Shown: piece after piece, positions 24,318 to 37,851 of the stretch
Layout of the letters: the number at the start of each line of letters is the position of its first letter
Numbering within the stretch: the stretch's first letter is position 1
Source: Celoporthe dispersa
Lineage: Eukaryota > Ascomycota > Sordariomycetes > Diaporthales > Cryphonectriaceae
DNA length: 64,000 nt
Direction of reading: 5' to 3'
Assembly (NCBI GenBank): GCA_016584495.1
Contig: WAID01000013.1
Location: 310,001-374,000, forward strand
Notes under the pieces: generated by a model
What the model was told of the DNA's origin: nothing
Database searches by the model: none
The model's input: only the letters and a program-made list of their open reading frames with translations
Translations under genes and position numbers: made by a program

Positions 24318-25487
24318 GGTGGGAGCTGTCGGGTGTGCGGTATACCTGGGACCTGTCAATGGCTATGGCGGAATAAGCTGTAGGAGAAGACGAATCCCGA
24401 CGGTCCTGGTCCTGGTTTTTTTTTCTTCTTTCTTTCTCTCTCTTTATTTTCTTTTCTCTCTCTCTCTCTTCCTCCCCCTTTTCTCAGGTGTGCTTATCTG
24501 CTCTGCGCCCGTCCTGATCGAGAGAGAATTTTGACCGCATCGTGTATGTCTTTATAGCATTGCCATTCGGGGCGGGAGGAGAACGGCGCTGGCTGCCGGA
24601 TATGTAAGTCGTACCGATAGATAGAAGAGACAAAGACTGATGACTGTGTGTGCGTGCGTGCTGTGTGTTACTCGCCCTTGAAAGAGGGACCACCAGTCAA
24701 AATCGACCAAGTGGATTCGGCGCCGACACAACCGCTGATTGGAAACGATACCCTACGGCTACCGCCATGCAGGGGCCAAGCGGAAGCCGGGAGAGACACT
24801 GTAAGATGGATTTTCTCTGGTGAACCCAAATTCTCCGATTCGATCCCGCATATGTAGAGTTATGCGGAAACGGCGGACCACCCCTTTCTTCTTCCCTGAC
24901 CGTTCTTGATTGTTCAGGGGGCGGTGGTGGAGGTCGAGGGAGCAAGAAAGGGGAGGAGGCCTGGCCGTCTTTTTTCTTCTTTTATTTCTTTCTCTCTTCA
25001 ATGGCTTTATACCATAATAGCACCATTATGGCAAGATGTCTCACATGCGCGCGGCCAAGTGTCTCTCCCACAAATGACGACACGACAGTGGCCTCGTCTG
25101 GCTCAGCTCGAGGCCGGAACAACTCTTTTTTAGCTGCAGGGATCCGGGATCGACCTGTCCACGGGTGCCCGAGGGCGGGCTGCTGGGTGGCATGCAAGCT
25201 CTCTCCCCCTAAGAGACTTTAAAAAAAGAGACGAGCATGCAGCGGCCCGCATTGGAGGAGGGGATCCGTGGGATGCTAAGGGGATGATGGGCCCCAAGGT
25301 TGGGCGAGTGCCGGGCGGCTTTCGGCGGGGATGTTCGTGGTCCGAGGTTGCATTAGGTTCGGACAGTGAAAAAGAGATAAAAATAATGAGAGATGCCTAG
25401 GTACTCGGTTAAAAAAACCAAAACCAAAACCGAAAAAGAAAAAGTTATTATCTACGAGTCGAGGAAGTGGGGACGGGGCCGTGCAAA
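24318..25487. other. Intergenic: methyltransferase promoter side
   Basis: About 1.2 kb upstream of the methyltransferase ATG and downstream of the rhodopsin-domain gene. It contains pyrimidine tracts near 24420-24480. No gene is recognised. Confidence 0.6.
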
Positions 25488-27105
25488 TCATCTTGAATCG
25501 TCATATTTCATACTAAATGTTGACCACGATGTCCTCGGCGGTCTAAAGGGACTACGAGACGGTCTCAGGTCTGACTGTGCCTCACCGCTGCTCAAGTACC
25601 CAGACTCCAGATCCTTTGAGCGCAAGGCCATCGAGTCCCCCCGGCCTCTTCCTTCTCCAGCCAATGTTTTATTATATGTCGTAGTGCTGATCTCGTTTAG
25701 CTCCACCGACACCAGCGATCTCTGTCCGGACTTGTCGCGCCACAGGTGACGAATCACGGGTAGTGTCTGCACAATAATGGTGCCTGCTACCTCAGACTGA
25801 TACCAGACCATGCTCATGCCCTGACGCCCTGTGATGATCGACAAAAAGGGGGAGAGGAAAAAAAAGAGTCAGCTCTCGTGGTCTTGTTTTGGGTTGAGAA
25901 ATTCGGTGGTGTTGATCCTCCTCTCTGTCTCTCTTCTTTCTGCTTTTTCCTTCTTTCTTTTCTTCTCTGCCCTGTGATCCTATGATGGAGACAGAGAGAG
26001 GGAGAGAAGAGGTGGATACGCCCCTGTGGGGCGTGGCCACCGTTTCCGAGTGACTGGCTGGGTCTGGGGACTTACAAAAGTACCATTCATTATAATCATT
26101 CAGTCCAGGACTCATCATCCAGGCTGTACGCCAGCTGGAGGCGATAGCAACGACCACCCCGAGGCTCATGGTCACGCAGATGCCGATCTTCTCGATCTGC
26201 TTGATCCGCAGTTTCCACGTCACCAGCCATGGGAAGAGGGCCAGAACAAAGTCTATAATGATATTCCACACTATTGATTGCACTGCTGCATGAGCCTTCC
26301 AGTCCACGTCTTGCTGCAGCTGCAGCTGTAGTAGGCAAAGCACCCTTTCTTTTTAAAGGGGGAAAAAAGAAAGAGAGAGAGAGAGGGGCATCAGGACGGG
26401 TCGGGTCAGGCCACACTTACTGTTTCTTCCCATCTTGATATTGACGATTGTCTCGTAGGGGGCGCATACTCGAGGTATCTTCCACCAATAGGGAGACTCC
26501 CCACAGTAATTTGTCCACTGCAGGAAGAACGTGATGGTGAGATAGATGTTGAGCGAGCCGATGATGAACCAGAGGGCCCATCTCTGCCAGCCCTCGGTGA
26601 TTCCCGGTCGGAGGAGTGTGACGGCGAAGGCTGACTTGCTCCATGCTTGACCCACGGTTGTGAGGACGGAGGAGACCGAGACGAGGATGAGCATGCGGTT
26701 ATCCCAGGTCTTGGTGACATAGCCAGTGCCGAGCTCGACGCTTATCACCATGCATGTCGTCAAAAGGACCAGCTGCCAAGACAATTAGCGAGTGTCGTCT
26801 TCTTTTTTTCCCCCTCCCTTTTCCTTTTATGAAAAAACCCTCTCCCGGTCGGGTTCGCTGTCGAGTCTGTGTATATGTGGGCGGGCGGGTGGACGGCATA
26901 CCCAGGAGGCGACAAGCACGTAATCATCCCACCACAGTCCATGCCTGTGAGTGACCTTGTACCATATCCTTAGCCCGAGAAACGCAGAGGCGGTCAGGCA
27001 GAGGGTCCAGTTTCCGGCGTTGACCTCGACGGATGGGTTGACGAAATGGAGGACGGTGTCTCTCGGGACAGCCGCTGTTGTTATCATGCCATCGTCCAGA
27101 GGCAT
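25488..27105 (-). CDS. Fungal rhodopsin-domain integral membrane protein
   Basis: Four exons: 27105-26902, 26772-26421, about 26348-26076, and 25828-25488, giving about 389 residues. An upstream TTG extends the frame to 27129, but the ATG at 27105 (MPLDDGMITTAAVP) is the natural start. The protein has about seven hydrophobic segments and the WWDDYVLVASW and WNIIIDFVLALFPW motifs of the fungal rhodopsin/Pth11-like family, here without a CFEM domain. After the last segment (YFWRQGMSMVWYQSEVAGTI) comes a cytosolic tail of about 75 polar residues. Members are thought to be receptor-like plasma-membrane proteins; ligands are unknown. The 3' splice site of exon three is uncertain by a few residues because several AG choices keep the frame. 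Introns of 129, about 72 and 247 bases carry polypyrimidine tracts. Confidence 0.84.
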
Positions 27106-30100
27106 ATTCGTTCTTGTCACGGACGACAAGACGACAGAGTCGTTCAGGTTTGGTGGGTTCTTTTTCTCTCTCCCTCTCTCGTTGCTGACGGCCAGCGCAG
27201 GGCAGGTCCAGTCATTTCATTATCGAAAGGGACCTGCTAGCCCTCATAAGAGTTTGAAATAACCTTAGGATTCTCCCATCAGCCGGCTCGGAAGTTAGGG
27301 GAAAAAGGCAGTAAGTCCAGAATCCCAGATCGTCAAATTTGACAAATGCACCCCACAGCCCTCGTATGGATCACATAGTCCGTGCGGTTCCCACAAAACT
27401 TGTCTCCTGCTTCACACCTGATGGGTGACGAGGCTCGCCCCGTCTTCGCCCCGTCACCCATGTGCCGGCTGGTTGATTCTTTGTACCATAGTATGTGATC
27501 CCAGCAGCGGGCGCACGCGAGACATGACCCCGGACAGCATAGCCTGGTCAGGGAGGATTGTGTCTTTTTTTCCTTTGTTTTCCCTTCTCTCCAACGACCG
27601 ACCCTTGTGTGGCTGGCTCCTTTCTGGACAAGAACCAGATTGGGGGAATAAGCCCGGACGGCCGGAGATACATACTCCTTCCGTAGGGTTCATCTGTACT
27701 ATGTAAGCCACACGGCATGCTGTCTCTGCTCAAAAAAGCAAGCTGCCCACCCCCCAAAAGAGCCACGGCGCCAAGTCTGGGCCGGCTGTTTGATATGATA
27801 CACAATACCACTCTATTGCGCACGAGGAGGGGTCCTCGCGCCATCAACGGAGGGACCAGCGTGCTGTGCAGATCCAGAGGCGTGTCGCCCAGGCCACCCG
27901 GGGGCCTCGAGGATCTCCACGCCGGCGACTGAGGCTCCACTTCTCATTTACCACCACGTTTCATTAGTTTGGCCGTCCTGTGGGGATGCAAGAAAGCTTG
28001 GCGAGTCCTGTATCCCTGACGGAGCAAAGCTGGCTCTGGGATCGAACACGGGATAGATGGAAAGCATGATACGATTTGTGGTGGTGTGCGGGAGTGTGCA
28101 CACCCTGATCTGGAAGTCGTCCCAGCCACCTCAGACGCTTTCGCCTCCGAGACCAATGCAGACGCCATGCATGTTAACCAAAAAGGACCGGAGAATGATA
28201 AAGGCAAGGGGGAAAAGTAGGCTCCCCTGGCTGGTATGAACCATTCGTACGGATCGCGCAGTGCTCGGGCCTCTTCGTCTCTTTCTTCCGAGGTCCGAAG
28301 TGATCGCCAAGCTGTATCCATGATTGACTGTTACTGTACGTACATAGTAGTAGTGTACTATAGTAGTGCCCGTATATCTGGGTCCAGCTAACGTGACAGC
28401 GGGCGGTAAGGTGTTTGCTCACTATGGATGTGATGTGCAGCACATCCAAACTTTGTTTCGATAGGTGTGATGTGGTTGGTCGCTCTCGTGTGTGACGCAT
28501 CGCATGTCATACTTGTCAAGAGGCGATCAACGCGTCGTCCCTCGGCCTCCGCCTCCCCCTCCTCGCTTCGCATCCCTCGGCACCCCTCCAGAGCTGAAGC
28601 GGCCACCTGGGTTTTCGGAATTCATACGACAGTTGAGAAAAAGGCAATTTGCCAACCCATGGGGGTGTAGATGTTAAAATAGCAACGCCACAAGAGAACT
28701 TGGGACGATGCGAACGATGTGGGCCCTGTTTCGATACAGGATAAATCCCTCGTGGCTTTCTCAAACAAGCGACCCCTCAAGCCCCTGTTCCATCGTAGCG
28801 CCTCGGTACTTGCGCAAGCTGGGGACGATCGTCCCAACCGGTGGGGACCTGAATGATGTTCTCAGCTGATCCTGTACACGGTCTTGATCTTCATGGCCTG
28901 GGACGATATCCGAGCCAATCGTCGGCATTGTTCGCAGCCATGCAGGCCATGGTGATCATCCCAATAAGCAGCAAGTAGCAATGGTACCAGAACACAATGG
29001 CATAATACGGCATATCGCACAACATGTCATATAACAAGAAGATCTGCCACGTCGGTACCTACGTAGAGGCGCGGCGGCCTCTAATCGAGACGCCACCGCA
29101 ACAAGTGCTCCTTTGGGAACTGCGCCGCGCATCACATTGACAGCTTGGACCCAATCCGGTACCGAGCTCTTGGCGGGTGAAACAAACAGTCCCAGTCCGC
29201 TCATTTGAGGACAAATCACTCATACCACAGTACTTATTGGCTCACGTGTCGTCGCACAAATCTAGATCACACGGTGCTGACACGAGATTTCCTCATGTAT
29301 ACAACATTCTTGTAAGTGGACCGATTGGTGTTTACCTGCCGGATTATCCGGACCTCCCAGAAAAAAAAAAACAATAAGGCACTCGAGCGAACAAAAAGCA
29401 TCGAAGACCCGGCTGAGCTCGATACCTTCACTTGTCGCTCTCAAATCCTCTCACTTTCCTCAGTGGACGGATAAAATATATAGCATAGCTAGTGTCTGCA
29501 TTTATGAAACTCGAGTCTCGACACTAATTATTGCATCTGCATAATTCATTATCCCCCAAAAGCAATGCAGCGGCTGTCAGATAGAGTGAAGCGTATTTAG
29601 CCAGTGAGCCATTATTTTGGTTTGCGTGACAGATCCTGCCTCGAACTCATACTATATTTCACATCGAACCCTCGCTCCCAAACCGGGTTATTTGACAGTA
29701 TTCCTATGGTATCTTTTCTCTCCGGTACCCCCCTCCTCCCCCCCATACCAGAAGCTACCGCTTCAGCCCAGTTCGTAAGCTCAGTTTCCACCGTCTGGTG
29801 AGGCTCGGGATTGTCGGAGCCTCAACGGTGGACCTGAGTGGCATTGAGTCAGTCCTTGGGTGCATTCAAAGGGCTGTGGAGCGTGTTGGAAGAAATCAGG
29901 CTAATGAAGACCCTCAATGCCATAAGCAGCAAACGAATGCACCCAGTGGGTAGGTCTGAATCAGCTGCACCCAATATGCCGGTGCTCATTCCTGGAGGAC
30001 AGTGAGGAGACACCCTGAGAATGAGCTTGATTAAGCCTGGATGTAGGATGTCTCTATATTAATCTAGAAGATGCAATGTCCAGCTTCGTCTCCTGTGGTG

Positions 30101-31616
30101 TGATGTGATCATAACGGGCGCGCGGCTAGGAACGGCACTTCTTACCGATTTCGTAACATGTAAAAACCTGTGCCAGATTTCTTGTACAGTGTCTGAAACT
30201 AAGGTTCCGACGTCACTTACCTACCCTTTGGGTAACCTCGTGACTATGCCATTACCCACAGTCCAGGGCCAGTATCACCGCCAGTTGTTCAGGTCGTCCT
30301 TGTCCATATTAGCCAGGGTCTCGATGTACCTCGAGCTCCAGACCGGCTGCCGCAACACCCGCGGGAGCTTCGGAAACCTTGACCATACTTGCGATATCCA
30401 AAAACAGATATTATCGATACGCATGTGCTGATATTTAAGATTTCCGTTGTCACGCTTATTTATTGTAAGCATAGAAATATTTACTCGTAGATGCCCCCTC
30501 CCTCCCTTTTTATCTCTTTGGCTTCAGACCTCAGGGAACCTCATAACAGACTACCTGAGGTGAAGGGGAAAGGGGTGTAGACGGCCGCTTCCATGCCATA
30601 TACAGCATCAACGCTGGCGGAGAAGCCGAGGTAAAACACATATAGATGTGCCTCTTTCTCTCTCTGGTCATGAGAAGGTCTCCCGTCACGCGGTTATAGA
30701 TTTTCAGTCTTCACCAAAAAAAAAAAAAAAAAAAGAGGATGCTGGTGGAGTTTGCAAATCGCCATCGAAATACTATATTGTCTTTGAACTTATGAAGAAA
30801 AAAAAAAGGGTAGATGATTCAGAATCCACATAGATTACTAATATTGTCCTCTGAGAACGCCGGTCGAGGTAGAGAGTAGTGGTAGGTCTGCCGGTAAAAG
30901 CCCAGGCCAGTCTTTTCGCCCAACAAGCTAGACTGACCTCGACCCGTTACACACAGATCGGAAGCTGAAATGTGACGACGGTGGTTCTTCGAAATCGTCA
31001 GGTTCGTCTACGTATAAGGCCTACTGGCATGGCCTGGGATGTGCAACGGCCTTTTTGATGCAGGCATCCTCCGGATGAAGCAGCCTGATCAAGCCTTCTC
31101 GGTACGCCAGCAAGAACGGTCCCCATACATCCATTCTGCTACGGCAACACATAAGTTCATGTTATTTCGCGGCACAACATACGCATGCCACCAATACCGC
31201 CCAGGTCCCTGCCTTGTGCAGCTAACTGCATCCTGCTTTATGTGCCGCTACGGCACAGTTTCTCTAAGTGACTGGCCCTGTCAACATGCTCCCACCGAAT
31301 CAGGCTTCTCTGACCTACATGGCAATCACCTACTGCGCACGACCTGTAGTGCACTATGATGCGACGTAGGGGGGCTGATAAGAGACTGGGACGCGTTAAG
31401 GATACTACTAGAGGAAATACGAGGCCGAATCAACGATCAACATGGTAAACAGTACAGCCGGGGAATTACTTATACCTAACAGTTTTCCCAAGGATTTCTC
31501 TGCCCGTAACCTGTCCCTCTGTATTCCTTCCACTCATCCATCTACCAATTCTCCTATCTTGTCCCCCCACCCCCCTCTCCTCTTTCCCCCCTTCTTGATG
31601 CACGACCGCTTCCAAG
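27106..31616. other. Long intergenic stretch, no gene recognised
   Basis: About 4.5 kb between the divergently arranged rhodopsin-domain gene and the GMC relic. Frames are short and overlapping. There are A tracts at about 30717-30734. I found no transposon termini or recognisable domains. Confidence 0.55.
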
Positions 31617-33241
31617 ATGGCTTCAGAAACGTACGATGTGATCATCGTCGCAGCGGCACTGCTGGCCTCGTGCTAGCAAACCGTCTCTCCGACGACCCGG
31701 ATCTGCAGATTCTCGTCCTCGAGAGCGGTGAGGATCGTGGGTCCGACCTGAATACCCTCGCTCCGAGCTCGTGGCCGCTGCTAACTAACTCGCTAGCCGA
31801 CTGGACGTTCCCTGCGGTCCCCCAGAAGGACATCGGAAGGCAGATCACCATCCCTCAGGGAAAGGCCCTGGGAGATTCCAGAGCCATCAACAGCTTCCTC
31901 TTCACGCCCACGTCCAAGACGACGGTGGAGGCGTGGAAGAAGCTGGGCAACGAGGGCTGGGACTACGCCGCGTAGGAGGAGGCCATGAGGAAGTCCATCA
32001 CCGTGCACAAACCTGCTGGTGTGACTGAGGCCGGGGGGGGGCCCATCCAGCTCACGCTCGGTGCGGCTGATGGCCTATGGGAGAAGGCCTGGATCGACGG
32101 CCTCGAGTCTGTTGAGCTGGTGAGATCTGATCCCCTCACTGGCAATCTTGGCGGGCCCATCATCGCGCCGGAGAGCATCGATCCGAGGACGAAGCAGCGA
32201 ACCTACACTGCCAATGCCTACCTGGATCCGGTCAGGGGCAGGCCCAACCTGAAAGTTCTGACCGAGACCACCGTGACCGAGGTATTGCTTGAGAAATCTC
32301 CTCCAGGGCAGGAGATGTCGTTGCAAAGGGCGTCCTCGTTACCTCCAAGGGCGGAGCTGCTATCCAAACTATCCATGCGCGCAGGGAGGTCATCATCTCT
32401 GGCAGCGCTATCAACTCGCCACGGATCCTCGAGCTCTCAGGCATCGGCGGATCCGACCTTCTCAAGGGCCTAGGGATCGACACTGTGGTCGACAACCCAC
32501 GCGTTGGCGAGAATCTCCACAACCACGTCTTCACCGGGATAAGCTTTGAGATGCATAACTATGTGCACACCATGGACGCCTTCTTCAGCCAGGAACCTGA
32601 AGCCGTCGCCGCCGCAATGCACGACTACGGGACCAAAGGCACAGGCCCGGTCAGCATCAGCAACATGATCACCATGGCCCAGCTCCCACTGCCCGAGTTC
32701 GGTACTGAGCAAGGACGCAGGGAGCTCGTCCAGCTGTTGAGCCTCCTGGGTGCCGACAACAAGGATGCTTCCCGCTCCCTGCCCACCACGCCTGCCTTCG
32801 CCGCTGCGCACGAGGAGTTTGTTCGCTCCATCCTCACAGACCCCTCCGAAGCCCTCGGAAACTATGTGTTCGGTCCGGCCTACGCACCCTTCGACGCCCC
32901 CAGCCCGACCTATCGTGCACCTGGCAAACACATCCCCGTTGCCATCCAGCTCTCCTGCCCGCTGGACCTAGAGGTGCTCGCGCGCCAGGTCCGCTTTACC
33001 GAGGACATCATCACCCGCGCAGAGCCCATCACGCGCTACCTGAAGCCGCACGGTGGATGGGGCGCATCACTATACTGGGACGTGCTCCATGATGCCTCGT
33101 GAGATGGGAGGTGTGGTGGATAGTAGGCTGCGGGTGTGTGATGCGAGCATTGTGCCTTATGAGCCGACAGCGAATACTCAGGCGGTTGTCTATGGGCTTG
33201 CCGAGCTGTGGGCTGGCTTCATCAAGGCGGATCTGCAGTGA
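31617..33241 (+). pseudogene. Broken GMC oxidoreductase (FAD-dependent alcohol oxidase family)
   Basis: Three reading frames together spell a GMC (glucose-methanol-choline) oxidoreductase. The start is MASETYDVIIV at 31617. The FAD-binding loop needs a frame change at 31650 (one G missing before SGTAGLVLANRLSDDPD). A TAG at 31973-31975 stops the frame after NEGWDYAA. Another one-base shift is needed near 32306-32308 to reach VIISGSAINSPRILELSGIG. The C-terminal domain lacks about 15 residues before GAHHYTGTCSMMP (near 33050) and a short piece between two copies of an LRV-coding repeat before CDASIVPYEPTANTQAVVYG. The active-site His region and the TANTQ motif are still readable. One-base shifts alone might be base-call errors, but the nonsense codon and deletions point to decay. 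Such enzymes are usually secreted or peroxisomal; no signal peptide is visible here. Confidence 0.85.
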
Positions 33242-35347
33242 GCTCAGACGCGGGGCGGTGTGGGGATCTATTTGGTTTGTTAAGCGTCACGTGGGAGAAC
33301 GTTTGCCTGACGAGTCCGACGATCAGAGTATCGACATAGCCAGCCTAGTCACTACCCGGACTGAACCCACTTCCCTGTTTCCTCTTGCTGTGTCTGGGGA
33401 CAGAGGACCAGATCAGGATGTATCAGACGTGAGGGGGTTACATACCATTCCTTAGTCGTAACAGGTCTTCCAGGCGTGGTCGCCAACTATGAAAAGGCAT
33501 CGATCGTGTCCTGTCGTAAAATGTGTCCGACATAGGCCGAAAGATGCTACCGAGCAGCTGGGCTCATGCATCGCCCGCCCGTCGCTCTCGGGGGGTGCGC
33601 CGTGTGTTCCTCCGGCGGGCGGGAGAGGAAGGCCAAGGTTACAGGGTAGAGAATCCTTCCCGAAGTGAGTGGGCTCTAGTAGGTGTATAGATAGCACATT
33701 GCATATGACTACCATGGCGGCGCGAGCCGGGTCGTGCCGGGCTCTTGTGTGCGGTGATCTGCAGGAGACGGGATGAGATGTGATGTGGTGGTGGCGTCCT
33801 TCTGCTAGCCGAGCCCTGATCAGATCATTAACCGACCTCTGACCACCTTGGGACCACCTACCCAAGTCGATGCCAATAGTGTCCCGCGAGATTATGCACG
33901 CTGCGTGCAAAGGGGGCAAAATCGAGAGAGCACCCCAAGGCCGCGTGCTCTCTCTGTGTCTCCTCTTCTATCACCCCTCGAAGGGAAGAGGCCCCCTTGT
34001 CCATGCACACCATGCCTCTGCAGCCGTTCTGTTCGCCAGAGAAGCGTAATCCCGGGGTCTGCTGACCACCACACCTGCCAGCGTGCTTGCCGACTGCGAG
34101 AGACTCTTGATCTGTTAACGATCATCACGGATCTGTGACGCATACATGGGCTTGCGCGGCCATAGACAATACGTACGCGTGCGCAGCCGAGAGGTTCTTG
34201 GGTGATCAGCATTAGCCACACCGACCACACCAGGGTAGGCCCTGTGGGAGGTGGCGAGCACACAGACGTAGACTCCTCCTCGTCCTCGCCGTCGGCGATC
34301 ATGCTGTTCTGTGCTGTACTCGTGCTAGGCGGGAGAGCTGGCGAGCTGAGCGAGGGAGAGGGACGCTGGGTTGCCATCGCTGCGGATCCGCAGCGCTGCT
34401 GCTACTGAACTGGAACCCGAGTCCGCAGCCGAGGAGCCCCCTCCCCCTCTTTCACCTATCTAGGAAAGCATCACACCATTCTCGATAGGGGGGGGGGGGG
34501 AAGAGAAAGAGAGAGAGAGAGAGTTTGCCACGGTCTTTTCGGGACTTGGTCTTGTCCGTGGGAGCCGCTGTAGCCGCTGGAGTCGCTGTAGTTGATGGAC
34601 ATTGAGGTGAGGGGCCCTGGGTGAGAAATCCCCCTTCTTCTACCTTGACCTGTACGGTAAAGTCTTGGACCGCAGCACGGGCCGGGATGAGCACCGAGAG
34701 GGCTGTCCTCTTGTCTGACAACTCACCTGCAGTACGATTCTCATGGTACTTCACCTTGTGCAGGCTGCACGGCGGGACGCGATGATGTGACAAGTGCCCA
34801 GCTTCAGCTGTGTGCCCGTGGCTGTGTGCCGCGAGCGTGTTTAGCCATCCAGTTGGGCCCCCAAGCATTTTTACCAACTACAGTGGACCCGTGCCGTAAC
34901 CGTCCCGCTGGGACCAAGGACGGCAACCACCAAACAGGGGCCCTGTGCGTGTCGCCGTCTCTCCCGCGCGCCAGGCCGTCTCTACAGTGGGGTCCGGCGC
35001 TAACAAGCTGAAAGGGACCCGGGATGACGAAGCTTGGACGGTGTTCATATCCGCCATGTTGCTGGTATCCTTAGGAGGAGAGAAAGAAGAGAGGAAAAGA
35101 TGAAGAGTAAAGCTAAAGAAGAAAAAAAATAATGTTTCATTGCTGTGGGCGATAAGGAGGACGCATAGCCAACCCTCTTGCAGGACATGCAGCCTTATGA
35201 ATGAATAATTGGCTAGGCCTATAGTGGTGCCCTCTCCTTGGGTGGGGGCTATTTTTTTCTTTCTTTTCTGGCACCGTAGAGCCCAGCAGAAGGAGGGTAC
35301 GGCAGATCTTCAAGTTCCCAGGCCTTCCTTCCAGGTCTCTGAGCCGC

Positions 35348-35353
35348 TATAAA
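35348..35353 (+). promoter_or_regulatory. Possible TATA element
   Basis: TATAAA about 530 bases before the methyltransferase ATG, followed by C-rich, transcript-leader-like sequence. This is a weak call based on motif and placement only. Confidence 0.25.
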
Positions 35354-35765
35354 CCAAGGTCGTTAGGGACTTGCACACCACCACTCAGTAAGGGCAATCC
35401 CAGCACCCCAGCACCCTGGCACTTCTATCCTTCCACAGCAATCTCCCCACTGTATCCAAGTTCATCCACCCATCCATCCATCCATCCTTGCCGCTCCCGT
35501 CCTCCCGGGATCTTCTTACATTGTGGTATCTCGTCTCATCTCAGGAAAGCCAACAGCTCTGCAGCCTCTCCTGTCCGTGTGCGGCGTGTCCTGCGTTAGA
35601 GATCACGCAGAGCGTGTCGAGAGTCTTCTCCCCCTCTGGATCTCTCCTTCTCTCGGAACGGGCAGATCATCATGCAGCACATGGAGGAGGGCTGGTCGAA
35701 GAAGAAGCTGGGCGGGCACTCATAGCAGCAACCCACACACGAGACCACCCGGGACAAGACGGACC

Positions 35766-35787
35766 ACCTACCTACCTACCTACCTAC
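35766..35787. repeat. (CCTA)n tetranucleotide repeat
   Basis: About five CCTA units in the probable 5' leader region of the methyltransferase gene. Confidence 0.85.
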
Positions 35788-35876
35788 ATACACATATCAC
35801 CTCCTGCATCCCGCTCACACGTACAGACCCTCGCTCACAGGCACGTCGGCTAAGGGTGCCTCAGCGCGCCTTGAGC

Positions 35877-37851
35877 ATGAGCCAACAACCTCCCCAAGGA
35901 GGACCCTCCTCCTCCTCCTCCGCCTCCTTCTCCTCCGCTTCCTCTGCCGCCCCCACCTCCTCCACCGCCCTGACACTCCCGCCCATCTCCGCCATCTACA
36001 ACTTCGTCTCGGCCGACACCGCCAGCGCCCCCGAGCGCATCCCCCAGCCGCTGTCAGACCACCTTTACCACCACCCTCACCCCCTCCACCAGCCTCATTC
36101 CCACCACAGCCGTGGTCCCCACCATCATCACCCCGCCCTGCACGCCGACCAGGCCTCCTTCAGCACCTGGATCACCCCGGCCAACACAGCCCAGCTGGCC
36201 GAGGCCGACGAGGAGGATAACTACGCCGCCAACGCCGCCGCCGCCGACGATGATGACGACACCAACTTTATCTACGAGAACGGCCGCCGGTACCACGCCA
36301 ACGCCGACGGGCGGGTGCTGTACCCCCTGCCCAACGATGAGTCCGAGCAGGAGCGAGACGATATGAAGCACAAGCTCGCCCTCTGGATGATGCACGAGAA
36401 GCTGTTTTACGCCCCGGTGGAGGATGTCCTGAGGCGGGGCGGGGCCGTCTTTGACCTGGGTGTGTTCTTTTTTCTCTTTTTTCTCTCTCTTTTTCCTTCT
36501 TCCTTCTTTCATTATCACTACTATTATAAATCCCCCTTGGTTGGGCTCAAATCCACCATCGATAATGTCTCGGACGAACCCCCCTTCACAGCTCCTTCTG
36601 TCCGTGCAGTGTGATGCAGAAAGAGGCTGACAGTATTGTGTGTAACCCACAGGCACCGGGACCGGGGAATGGGCTATGGAGAGTAAGTGTGGCGTCCGTC
36701 CTGTGCTGACGTCTCCCCTGGCGATTGGTCGTGTTTCGTCCTGTCCGTCCGTCTGTCTCCGGCTGGTGGGCATGGTGCTTCTCGATGGGCAGCAGCAGCT
36801 GTTCGCCGTGTTGCCGAGATGTTCTAGAGCCACCACCCATGACGCAGCGCCCAAGGAGGAAGAGGAGGAGAGCTCTGAGACGCCGAGAAGACAAAGGACA
36901 AGACTAGGGAGAGACACAGACGCATCATCTGGAAAGAGAAAAGGAAGAAAGAGAGAAAAAAAAAAAGCACAATTGGCTAACGGGGTGGTGGCACAGTGGC
37001 CCAGAGGTACACCGAGTCCCAGATCTTCGGCTGTGACATCTCGCCGATCCAACCGGCCTACGTCTGGGAGAACGTCTTCTTCGCGACGGCCGACTTCGAG
37101 GAGGACTGGGTTGATTATGCCGAGAACTCGTTCGACTATATACACATGCGCTATACCGCCTTCTCCATCAAGGACCCCGTGGCATTAGTACAGCGCGCCT
37201 GGAAGTGAGTCGTTTCCTTCACTGCTTTAGGTCTTGCACACACACACATGTCTTTATCCCCCCCGCTCAGACATGTTCACTCACACGCGCCCTTCAAGGT
37301 ACCTCAAACCAGGTGGCTACCTCGAGTTCCAGGAGATGACCTACTGGCCCCAGGCCGACGACGACACCCTCACGCCGTCGACCCCCTACGCCTTTCGAGA
37401 CTTCTGCTACTACATGCAGCTCGGCCTCGAGAATCTAGGCCTGGACCTGCACACCATCAGCCGCCTCCCCGACATCCTCCGCTCGGCAGGCTGCGACGGC
37501 AGCGGAGACGGCCAGGGCAGGTTCGACGACGTCACCGAGGTCCGACACAAGCTCCCCATCGGCCGCTGGGCGCGCGACCGCCGCCAGCGCGAGAAGGGCA
37601 TCTGGTTCCTGCGCATGATCCTCCTCGAGGGGCTCAGCGCCATCTGCAAGCGGCCCTTCTGCCAGGGCCTCGGCTGGAAGGATGTCCAGGTCGAGATGTT
37701 CCTCGTCGACGTCCGCAGGAGCCTCCACGACGCCGGGATCCACGCCTATTTTCCATTCACTGTGGTCTACGGGAGGAAACCTCTTGACGCGGGCCCGGCG
37801 CAGGGACAGACACTGGCGGGGCCAGCTTCCTCGGCGCCCATGGGAACTTGA
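35877..37851 (+). CDS. LaeA-like SAM-dependent methyltransferase, four exons
   Basis: Exons 35877-36459, 36653-36682, 36997-37204 and 37299-37851 give 457 residues with consistent phase. The first 150 residues are low-complexity (Ser, Pro, His, then acidic NAAAADDDDDTNF). The catalytic part follows: YENGRRYHANADGRVLYPLP, SAM motif I split by introns as FDLGTGTGEWAMEMAQRY, then GCDISPIQP, NSFDYIHMRY, YLKPGGYLEFQEM and the terminal IHAYFPFTVVYGRKP. It belongs to the same family as the gene at 22516-24317 but is long at the N-terminus. Exon two is only 30 bases. No signal peptide or membrane segment is visible, so a nuclear or cytosolic enzyme is likely; the methyl acceptor is unknown. It converges on the homogentisate dioxygenase-like gene. 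Confidence 0.9.

Larger units (their letters stand above)
33242..35876. other. Intergenic, contains methyltransferase promoter
   Basis: About 2.6 kb between the GMC relic and the second methyltransferase. It has a G homopolymer at about 34489-34500, CATC and CCTA tetranucleotide repeats at about 35466-35490 and 35766-35787, and a TATAAA at 35348. No gene is recognised. Confidence 0.6.

Noticed and set aside
27106..27129. N-terminal extension of the rhodopsin-domain gene
   Set aside because: It depends on a TTG start; the ATG at 27105 gives a normal N-terminus.
28010..28050. tRNA-like T-loop (GTTCGATCCC on the minus strand)
   Set aside because: The flanking bases do not form a T stem or a cloverleaf.
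34452..34877. 141-codon open frame on the minus strand
   Set aside because: It includes translation of a homopolymer and a purine repeat, with no conserved motif.
36054..37145. 363-codon open frame on the minus strand
   Set aside because: It lies opposite the second methyltransferase exons and introns; low-complexity content only.
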